A stretch of 64,000 bases of DNA from Microbulbifer sp. THAF38 (GTDB taxonomy: Bacteria; Pseudomonadota; Gammaproteobacteria; Pseudomonadales; Cellvibrionaceae): assembly GCF_009363535.1 (NCBI RefSeq), contig NZ_CP045369.1, positions 818,501 to 882,500 of the forward strand, read 5' to 3'. Shown piece by piece: positions 52,584 through 59,999 of the stretch. A program made the position numbers and the translations under genes. How positions within the stretch are numbered: the stretch's first letter is position 1; each line of letters starts with the position of its first letter. Under the pieces are notes generated by a model, which was not told the DNA's origin, ran no database searches, and worked only from the letters and a program-made list of their open reading frames with translations.

Positions 52584-52932
52584 TTTGTTTAATTTTATTT
52601 TCCCTCCTTCTTTAAACCTCTTGGTTTCAAGCCGCCTCTTTACCCTCTAAAGATTGAAGGCATTCATAATTATCGGTTGTTTAATGGGGCTTCTAGCTCC
52701 CCCTTCCAATTGCTTGTTATTAATTGACTGCTCTCTTTATATTTATTAGTGTCTTTTTTGCCATATGTGTCTTTTTTTATTTTGAGGTATAGCCGATATT
52801 ATTGAGGTTTTTTAGGGTTAAAACGTTTTAGAGTTTGTTGGGAATAAAGTGACTACTTGGGGGTAGTAACTTTCTACATAGTCAATAAAGACAACAGACA
52901 ATAAATCCAACGATCTCTAGAGAGGATTGACA
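52584..52932. other. AT-rich promoter region of the second TBDR gene
   Basis: About 350 bases without a gene. The only distinct element is the palindrome TAAAACGTTTTA at 52819-52830, listed separately. Confidence 0.4.
52819..52830. promoter_or_regulatory. Palindrome with central CG, LacI-type operator candidate
   Basis: TAAAACGTTTTA is a perfect 12-base palindrome about 100 bases before the second TBDR start. LacI-family regulators favour such AT-flanked palindromes with central CG. No LacI gene is in the window. Confidence 0.35.
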
Positions 52933-55900
52933 ATGAAAAAGAGCCTTCTATCAGTGGCTGTGAAAGGAGCTATAGGTTTCACTGCAGCTGCGATCATGGT
53001 TCCTGCCATGCCTGCTTTTGCTCAGCAAGATGCGGAAATGGTTGAAGAGGTTACAGTGACCGGGTCGCGGATTGAGCGTGCCAATGATGTAAGTGTCAGC
53101 CCTGTTACTACGGTGAGCGCCGAAGATCTCAAAGCAACTGGCATCGTTCGTGTTGAGGACCTAATTAACGATTTGCCACAAGTTGCCGCCACACAAACGG
53201 CAGGGCAGGCGAATGGGGCGACGGGTACTGCAACCGTGTCTCTGCGTGGCCTTGGCGCTGAACGTACTCTGGTTTTGATCGATGGCCGCAGAATGCCGGC
53301 AGGCTCTCCTCTTGAGGATGGCTCAGGTGCAGACCTTAACCAAATTCCAGGGGCTTTGGTTGAGCGCGTTGAAGTTCTGACCGGTGGCTCGTCTGCGACC
53401 TATGGATCAGATGCAATCGCAGGTGTTGTCAACTTCATCATGAAAGATGATTTTGAAGGTGTTCGCTTCGAAACACAGACTAGTGTTTATCAGCATAACA
53501 ATGACAATAGCGGAATGCAGCGTCTGGTGGAGTCAAATGGCTTCGATGTAGCAGATGGCAATGTTACCGATGGTGAAACTAACGATTTTTCATTGATCAT
53601 GGGTGCAAACCTGGACAATGGGCGCGGTAACGTTACGGCGTATGCGAACTATCGTAAGATTGACGCCGTTCTTCAATCCGATCGCGATTATAGTGGTTGT
53701 AGCCTCAAGGGCAATGCCGATAACTTCGAGTGTGGCGGTTCCTCCACTGTACCCTGGGGGCGTTTTACTGACTTTGGATCAAATAAGGGCGATACAACTG
53801 AAGGCTTTGATTACAGTCTCGATGGTAATGGCGGACTTACGGAATTTAGCCAGCTATATAACTATGGCCCATTAAATTATTTCCAGCGGCCGGATGAACG
53901 TTGGACAATGGGTGCTTTCGGCCATTATGAAATTAATGATCATGCAGAAGCTTATGCACAGCTGATGTATACCGATGATCGGACCGTTGCGCAAATTGCC
54001 CCTTCCGGTGCTTTCTTTGTTACGAGCGACCTTTACTGCGGTAACCCGCTACTCTCAGATGAGCAATTTGAAGCCTTCTGCGGTGTTTATGGCCTTACAG
54101 AAGATAATTACGTACGCGATTTAACTGTTGTAAATACAGATGATAAGACTGGCGTACAGACTAAAACGCCAGGTGCTCTCTACATTGGTCGTCGAAATGT
54201 AGAAGGTGGCCCTCGCCAGGACGATATGCGCCACACTTCCTTCCGTGGGGTATTCGGTTTACGTGGCGATATTAATGATAACTGGAACTACGACGTATAT
54301 TACCAATTCTCAGAGGTAAGCTTGGAGCAGACTTATTACAATGATATGTCTGTAACTAATATTCGCCGAGCGCTGGATGTTCGCACTGATGATCGAGTTA
54401 ACGAGGATGGCGAACCAGTTGCTGAAACCTACGGCCAACCAGTATGTCAGTCCGTTATTGATGGGTCAGATCCCAACTGTGTGCCCTGGAACGTTTTTGC
54501 TGAGGATGGCGTAACCCAAGAGGCCATCGACTACTTGGTACTTCCTCTTTACGCGCGTGGCACAACTGACCAGGAGATTCTTTCAGGCTATGTAACCGGC
54601 GATTTGACCGATTATGGTTGGAAACTGCCAACAGCGGAGAATGGTATTGCGGTTGTTATGGGGCTTGAAAGCCGTCGCGAAACCCTAAACTATTCACCGG
54701 ATATGGGCTATCAGAATGGTGAAGGTGCTGGTCAAGGTGGCCCGACCTTACCTGTAGATGGTTCACTGAGCGTCAAAGAAATTTTTGGTGAAATGAATGT
54801 TCCTCTCGTTAGTGGCATGCCGGGTGCCGAATACTTAGGCTTGGAATTGGCCTATCGCTATTCTGATTATTCAACTGACGAGCAAACTAATACCTACAAA
54901 GTTGCTGCTGATTGGCAGCCAATTGATGACCTCAAACTCCGTGCTAGTTTCCAGTCAGCTGTTCGTCATGCCAACATCCAAGAATTATTTCGCGCACAGT
55001 CTATTCAGTTATTCGATATGGACTACGATCCATGTGGTTCACGCACAAAGTCAGATGGTACCGTAGTTGGCCCAACTGCTACCCTAGAGCAGTGTATGAA
55101 TAGCGGTATTACTGCTGCAACTTTTGGTAATGCGATCGACTCTCCCGCTGGCCAGTACAATTATATTGGTGGTGGTAATTCTGAGCTATCTCCAGAAGAG
55201 TCTGAGACCTTCTCACTTGGTTTTGTGTACTCTCCGACTTTTGTTGAAGGTCTAACTCTTAGCATTGACTACTTCAACATTACTGTTGATGAGGCTATTG
55301 ATTACATTAAGCCAGAGACCATCCTTGATAAGTGTCTCGAGAGTGGTGACGAAATGTTCTGTGGAGCGATCAACCGTGGGGGCAATGGAAACCTGTGGAT
55401 TGGTACTGCGTCGATTACCGCTGTTGATGTAAATATTGGCTACTTTGAAACTGAAGGTTTCGACATCAATGCTAATTATGGCTTCGATGTTGGTAGCTAT
55501 GGCGCCGTGGACATGAACTTCATCGCAACCTACTTGACTAAGTGGGATCAGCAGGAGTTCGACGGTCAGCCTACCGAAGAGTGTGCGGGCTACTGGAATG
55601 GCTCATGTGGTACACCAACACCTGATTTCGTTAGCACGCTGAGAGCTACTTGGTCCACTCCTTGGAATGTAGATATCAATGGAAGCTGGCGTCATATTGG
55701 TGGTGTCACAGATTTAGGTGAGAATAATGCAGACTTTGATTCAATTAATTACTTCGACCTCTCTGCCGCCTGGGTAGCTTCTGATAACGTAACTATCCGT
55801 AGTGGTATCAATAATGTCTTTGATAAAGAGCCGCCACTAACTGCTGATGCTGGTTCCAGTATTTTTGGCAACGGAAATACATTCCCTGGAATCTATGACG

Positions 55901-55944
55901 CCCTGGGTCGTTATGCTTTCTTAGGCTTGACCGTAGACTTCTAA
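52933..55944 (+). CDS. TonB-dependent receptor (second)
   Basis: Outer-membrane active transporter of 1003 residues. Signal cleaved after AFA (residue 30); TonB box-like EEVTVTGSR (38-46); plug with VSLRGLGAERTLVLIDGRRM; barrel ending in VDF. It belongs to the same subclass as the receptor upstream but differs widely in the extracellular loops, so the ligand is probably different. I start at ATG 52933, six bases after AGAGGA; TTG 52927 overlaps that site. Ends in a bidirectional terminator. Confidence 0.95.
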   Translation: MKKSLLSVAVKGAIGFTAAAIMVPAMPAFAQQDAEMVEEVTVTGSRIERANDVSVSPVTTVSAEDLKATGIVRVEDLINDLPQVAATQTAGQANGATGTATVSLRGLGAERTLVLIDGRRMPAGSPLEDGSGADLNQIPGALVERVEVLTGGSSATYGSDAIAGVVNFIMKDDFEGVRFETQTSVYQHNNDNSGMQRLVESNGFDVADGNVTDGETNDFSLIMGANLDNGRGNVTAYANYRKIDAVLQSDRDYSGCSLKGNADNFECGGSSTVPWGRFTDFGSNKGDTTEGFDYSLDGNGGLTEFSQLYNYGPLNYFQRPDERWTMGAFGHYEINDHAEAYAQLMYTDDRTVAQIAPSGAFFVTSDLYCGNPLLSDEQFEAFCGVYGLTEDNYVRDLTVVNTDDKTGVQTKTPGALYIGRRNVEGGPRQDDMRHTSFRGVFGLRGDINDNWNYDVYYQFSEVSLEQTYYNDMSVTNIRRALDVRTDDRVNEDGEPVAETYGQPVCQSVIDGSDPNCVPWNVFAEDGVTQEAIDYLVLPLYARGTTDQEILSGYVTGDLTDYGWKLPTAENGIAVVMGLESRRETLNYSPDMGYQNGEGAGQGGPTLPVDGSLSVKEIFGEMNVPLVSGMPGAEYLGLELAYRYSDYSTDEQTNTYKVAADWQPIDDLKLRASFQSAVRHANIQELFRAQSIQLFDMDYDPCGSRTKSDGTVVGPTATLEQCMNSGITAATFGNAIDSPAGQYNYIGGGNSELSPEESETFSLGFVYSPTFVEGLTLSIDYFNITVDEAIDYIKPETILDKCLESGDEMFCGAINRGGNGNLWIGTASITAVDVNIGYFETEGFDINANYGFDVGSYGAVDMNFIATYLTKWDQQEFDGQPTEECAGYWNGSCGTPTPDFVSTLRATWSTPWNVDINGSWRHIGGVTDLGENNADFDSINYFDLSAAWVASDNVTIRSGINNVFDKEPPLTADAGSSIFGNGNTFPGIYDALGRYAFLGLTVDF

Positions 55945-55970
55945 ATATCTTTATTTAGATAACTGATGTC

Positions 55971-56002
55971 AAAAAGGCGCGACTAAATGTCGCGCCTTTT
56001 TT
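55971..56002. terminator. Bidirectional intrinsic terminator
   Basis: AAAAAGGCGCGAC and GTCGCGCCTTTTTT around TAAAT. It separates the second TBDR gene from the convergent TPR-sulfotransferase gene. Confidence 0.93.
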
Positions 56003-56018
56003 ATGGGTAAATAATTAG

Positions 56019-57683
56019 TTACTTTAAAAAACGCTTGAGGTTTAAAGGCGTTAAGTACTCTAAATAATTGTTGCTCCGATTCACAGAAGATAAATAAATT
56101 GGCTCTCTTACCTGCCAAATACTTGCCGTCTTTACATGGTTTCTTCGTTGGAAAAACTCTAAACAATTGGGGTCCCAACATAACCCCAGAAAATTAAGCG
56201 CGCTGCCAATTGCAGTCCTGGGATTGGTCACTAAGTCTTCATACTGTATTTGATACAAATCACCAGGAAATAAGCTCTCCCAATATTTCATCAATCGTAT
56301 ATGCTCCGAATAAAAATGGGCAATTTGCTCAAGATCGAAGGAGTAATTCAGGTTTTTATTGAGTTGCTGGAAGTATATGGATATGGCGTTGTCAAGTAGA
56401 TTGCGTCTTGTCCAAATTATCTTGGATTTTGGGAATGCTGTTTTTATTAGTCCAATGTGAAGAAAGTTTTCCGGTCTTTTATCGATAATAAATTGCTCGC
56501 CGGAGACTATCCCTCCAATTTCTTCAAAGTAATCTTTAGAAATTTTAGTGAAATAGTTACTATCCTTTTTGAGTACCGACTGTGGGTAGCCTCCTCTCAT
56601 TTCTTCGATTTTTCTTACAACAAAATCTCTCTCGCCAGTAGATAAAATACAACTATGGCCGCATAGCATTTGTTCTAGAAGAGTTGATCCGGAGCGAAGC
56701 ATTCCGCAAATAAAGATTGGAGTAGATTTATTTTGGCTGTGACGTACTGTAAACCATTCCTTAGAGAATGTGTTTATTAAGTCGTCAGTTAATTTTTCTT
56801 GCTCTATAGGGTTGTAATAGATTGTTCTCTTTCTTCCTATATTGTTAGCTTGGCTAATACAAGAAAACGCTTTACTAAAGAGCTGGCAGTCGTCATATAG
56901 TTTCCCTAGAGCAAAGTATAATTCTTCATTCTCTGCGTCACTCAAATTCTGGCTGTTTAATAAAACAGATATGTTTTTAATGCGAGTATCTGATTGATTT
57001 TTCGCGGTATACATATGGGCCATTCTAGCAAGGGCTAGACTGTTTTTGCTGTCTATTGATAGTACTTCTTGATAAAGGGGAATAGCCTTTTTCTTTTCTC
57101 CGGACTCTTCATATATGCCTGCAAGATTTAATAGGGCTGGTGTATGCATTCCGTTCAGTTCTAGAGCTTTCTGGAAGCTCTCTATTGCTTTGTTTTCCTC
57201 TCTTAATTCGGAGTAGATAACACCAATATTTGTATAGACTTCTTCTTGAGCCGAGATATCTTTATTAAGGGATTTTTGATATGTTCTCAGTGACTTTTTA
57301 AGATCTCCTGACAACTTTAAATTATATGCTAAATTGAAATAGATATCGGGTGAGCACTCTGGTTCATTTTCGATATATTTTTCGAGCGACCTTATAGCTT
57401 TGTCAGTCTCGCCTAAAGACTCGGATAAATTATAAAGCTCAAGCCAATAAAGAGGTTCCTCTTTTGATTCTAATGCCAGTGATTCTAGGTGGTTAATTGC
57501 TTTGTGAGCTTTACCTGCCCTTAGGTTTATTTGGTAAAGTTCTTTTAAGATAAGAGATTTTTCATTCTTACTGATGGAAGGTGTTAGCAACAATTCCTGC
57601 AATTTTTTTTCGGCGATTGAGAACTGATGCTGACTTGCGAGCTTTCTAGTCTCCTGGACTTTTTGTAGAAAAAATTCTTTCAT
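56019..57683 (-). CDS. TPR-sulfotransferase
   Basis: Protein of 554 residues. The first 290 or so are tandem TPR repeats (for example YTNIGVIYSELREENKAIES). The rest is a sulfotransferase domain: PAPS loop GMLRSGST (about 327-334), then a 3'-phosphate-binding region near NLLDNAISIYFQQ. There is no signal peptide, so it is probably cytoplasmic. It would transfer sulfate from PAPS to a protein or glycan held by the TPRs. I reject the longer TTG start at 57716 because it lies inside the upstream terminator. Codon use is markedly AT-rich compared with the left half of the window. It sits among TBDR genes, a neighbourhood seen for such proteins in other marine proteobacteria. Confidence 0.85.
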   Translation of the reverse strand: MKEFFLQKVQETRKLASQHQFSIAEKKLQELLLTPSISKNEKSLILKELYQINLRAGKAHKAINHLESLALESKEEPLYWLELYNLSESLGETDKAIRSLEKYIENEPECSPDIYFNLAYNLKLSGDLKKSLRTYQKSLNKDISAQEEVYTNIGVIYSELREENKAIESFQKALELNGMHTPALLNLAGIYEESGEKKKAIPLYQEVLSIDSKNSLALARMAHMYTAKNQSDTRIKNISVLLNSQNLSDAENEELYFALGKLYDDCQLFSKAFSCISQANNIGRKRTIYYNPIEQEKLTDDLINTFSKEWFTVRHSQNKSTPIFICGMLRSGSTLLEQMLCGHSCILSTGERDFVVRKIEEMRGGYPQSVLKKDSNYFTKISKDYFEEIGGIVSGEQFIIDKRPENFLHIGLIKTAFPKSKIIWTRRNLLDNAISIYFQQLNKNLNYSFDLEQIAHFYSEHIRLMKYWESLFPGDLYQIQYEDLVTNPRTAIGSALNFLGLCWDPNCLEFFQRRNHVKTASIWQVREPIYLSSVNRSNNYLEYLTPLNLKRFLK

Positions 57684-57700
57684 GAAAAAATATGAAATAA

Positions 57701-57726
57701 TAAAAAGCGCCTTCAAAATAAGGCGC
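57701..57726 (-). terminator. Intrinsic terminator between the small lipoprotein and the sulfotransferase gene
   Basis: On the minus strand: GCGCCTT, loop of six, AAGGCGC, then TTTTTATT. It ends transcription from the lipoprotein gene 47 bases after its stop and so implies separate expression of the sulfotransferase gene or partial read-through. Confidence 0.8.
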
Positions 57727-57773
57727 CTTGAGGAAATTAAACAAAGTTATCTATTCAATCCAAAAGTGGATTG

Positions 57774-58079
57774 TTACCCTCCTTCTGGATTGCCAAGCAC
57801 TCCTTTTCGGTTCTGCTTGCTAAGCATTTTCGAAGACTCATGTGACATTTTTTTCCACTCTTCAGCTGACATACATGTCTTTTGCTTAAATCGTGACCCT
57901 GTGATTGCTCGAGATTTACAGATTAATTGATTGCTAGTGTCTTCAGTTAAATTGCGCTGTGAGGTCTGAGCTGACTCATTGCCGGTAGTGTTTACCTGCT
58001 GCTTATAGCTTGAATCATTTGCGCAGCCGGTTAGTAATCCAAGCCCCAAAGCAGAGATAAATAGCCCTTTGTATTTCAT
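57774..58079 (-). CDS. Small lipoprotein of unknown function
   Basis: Predicted lipoprotein of 101 residues, lipobox LTGC. The mature part has a Ser/Thr/Gln/Asn-rich linker and then a motif I have seen in other proteobacterial envelope proteins, CKSRAITGSRFKQKTC followed by EEWKKM. Function not known. I start at ATG 58079 (GGA nine bases upstream), directly before the signal; an in-frame start at 58124 would spoil it. AT-rich, like the neighbouring sulfotransferase gene. Confidence 0.72.
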   Translation of the reverse strand: MKYKGLFISALGLGLLTGCANDSSYKQQVNTTGNESAQTSQRNLTEDTSNQLICKSRAITGSRFKQKTCMSAEEWKKMSHESSKMLSKQNRKGVLGNPEGG

Positions 58080-58523
58080 ACGATATATCCACTTATCGAA
58101 GATCAATCCATCCATCACCTTCATAAAAGGTGAATGTAATAATGTTACCTTTTGTTAAATCAAATATCATCCAATGGCTGACAGAAATATAAGGTAAGAG
58201 GGTATTTTCTTAATACAAGCTGATATTTAATTGTTGCGGATTATCCCAAGATGGTCATAAAGAGCTGACGCGTCCCTTTAATTTTTTGTCATTCACTAGC
58301 AACCTAGTGGAAGCACTGGCTGATTGTACAAAAAGTCTTGGGTTAGATGAATTCTAGATTGCCTACCAGAGGAGAAGGTTTAACCTGTTTGTTCTTCAAT
58401 TACTGGTTAGGGTAAAGTGTGACCATCCAGTCAGTTTTTTGGCGGTTTATCTTGCTAAGAAAGGAGGTAGTGATAAATGTGGCTAGTATGTCATTTCACC
58501 AAGCTATCATGCTTCAGTGATTA
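58080..58523. other. Gene-free flank left of the IS30 element
   Basis: About 440 AT-rich bases without an intact gene. At 58354-58366 it holds CTAGATTGCCTAC, a near copy of the IS end next door, described under findings. Confidence 0.4.
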
Positions 58524-58526
58524 GAT

Positions 58527-59571
58527 CCTAGATTGCCAACATAAGTGACACACGTTTACCCGCCAAAAATTCCAGCGGGCTCAAGTAATTTAGTACTTTC
58601 CTAGGTCGAGTATTGATTCGAAACACTGCGTCATCAATACGGCTTTTTGGTATCTTGCCAATTTCCACTCCTTTTGGGAAGAAGCGCCTCAAAAGGCCAT
58701 TAGTGTTTTCGTTCAGCCCGCGTTCCCAAGAGTGGTAAGGTTTCGCAAAATATATTCTGCATCCTAGCTTCTGCGCAATCGATTGATGACCTGCAAATTC
58801 TCCTCCATTATCGAAGGTGATGGTTTTACAGATGGCCTGATATGGCTTCAACATCTGCTTGATCGCCCGGCTCACTGTTTTCTTGCTCTTATTTGGGACT
58901 CTGCGAGTGAGCAATAATTTGGAAACTCGTTCAACCAGTGTCACCAGATAGCCATCTTGACCATAAACTGTATCGCCTTCCCAGTGACCGATCTCAGTGT
59001 TTTCATCGACAATCGCAGGTCTTTGATCAATATCTATGCGCTCTGGAATAAGCTTTACGCCTGCCTCGGAACCTGCCCGTTTCTGATAAGGTTTGGCTTT
59101 CCTTGGCAGACGTGACCTCCAGTTAAGTCGACTGACCCAGCGGTAAATTGTTGAACAACTAACCGTTTTCGCACACCTCTCAAGCTGCATTCGCCCAGCG
59201 ATTTGTTCAGGACTTGCATTTTTCAGCTGGTGGTCGATTTGTACCTGCATGGCAAAGTCGAGCTTGGTATGTTTAATAGCTCCGTGCCGTCGTTGCAGTG
59301 CCTGACGGTGGGCACTCTCGGCACAGTAAGGGCTGTAACGACCAAGCTCACGAGAGATAGTCTTATTGGATCTATTGAGGCGTAGTCCAATGGCTCGGGC
59401 TGAATAGTTCTGCCCATTAAGGACCTCAATCTGGTATCGTTCTTTCAAGGTCAGCTGGTTGGTACGGGTTCCCATGAGGTTCCTGGCTTGTTTGTGTGGA
59501 AGCTTACTAGCCTACAACCAGCTGGCCTCCTTCGCTATCGCCAAGTGTGTCGGTTATTGTGAGAATCTAGG
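58527..59571 (-). mobile_element. Intact IS30-family insertion sequence, 1045 bp
   Basis: One transposase gene between imperfect terminal inverted repeats of 27 bases: 58527-58553 and 59545-59571, both beginning CCTAGATT and ending GACACAC. The 3-base target duplication GAT is present on both sides (58524-58526 and 59572-59574). The transposase stop codon TAG lies inside the left repeat. With an intact frame, intact ends and an intact target duplication, this is a recent, probably still functional insertion. Confidence 0.92.
58528..59475 (-). CDS. IS30 family transposase
   Basis: DDE transposase of 315 residues. The N-terminal helix-turn-helix region (LTLKERYQIEVL, NRSNKTISREL) binds the element ends. 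The catalytic residues are Asp168 (EGDTVYG), Asp222 (TFDNGGEF) and Glu256 (GLNENTNG), with the 33-residue spacing of the IS30 family. ATG 59475 has AGGAAC a few bases upstream. Full length, no frameshift. Confidence 0.95.
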   Translation of the reverse strand: MGTRTNQLTLKERYQIEVLNGQNYSARAIGLRLNRSNKTISRELGRYSPYCAESAHRQALQRRHGAIKHTKLDFAMQVQIDHQLKNASPEQIAGRMQLERCAKTVSCSTIYRWVSRLNWRSRLPRKAKPYQKRAGSEAGVKLIPERIDIDQRPAIVDENTEIGHWEGDTVYGQDGYLVTLVERVSKLLLTRRVPNKSKKTVSRAIKQMLKPYQAICKTITFDNGGEFAGHQSIAQKLGCRIYFAKPYHSWERGLNENTNGLLRRFFPKGVEIGKIPKSRIDDAVFRINTRPRKVLNYLSPLEFLAGKRVSLMLAI

Positions 59572-59574
59572 GAT

Positions 59575-59999
59575 AAGTTCCTTCGGTAACTGTAGCATTA
59601 AAAACCGTAAATCATCCCCACTTAAAAATCTCCTGGCCTAAGCGCTGATAACCCTTTCGTATGTTGAGGCTCTCCCGCCTCTTTGTCTCTCCCCCCATAT
59701 GAGCTGTGAGCCCTCTTGTTGGCTGTGAAAAAATTGAGATAAAAATTTTTTATCAATAAAAAGCCTAGTTAAGCAAAAAAACTGTATTTCTGCCCCATCT
59801 ACCAAAATCTAGAGGCTAAATTGTTCGATATTTGCCCAACTTTATCATTGGTGCAGGTTCCCCAACCTTCTCCTGCTGGACAAATATTAGTCAACAATAG
59901 TTCCAAAATTCATATTATTCATTTAAAGTCAGTTTAGACAGGTTGTCAATTATGTAATCAAAAGCCACAAAAGCACCTTAAGTATAAAAAGGTTCCACT
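59575..59999. other. Gene-free stretch upstream of the third TBDR gene
   Basis: About 425 AT-rich bases between the IS element and the receptor. It must contain the receptor promoter unless the IS supplies one; the transposase is transcribed away from the receptor, so the IS reads leftward. No distinct operator seen. Confidence 0.4.

Noticed and set aside
57684..57716. Longer TTG start for the TPR-sulfotransferase
   Set aside because: The added codons lie within a hairpin plus T tract that ends the upstream transcript, and no ribosome binding site precedes TTG.
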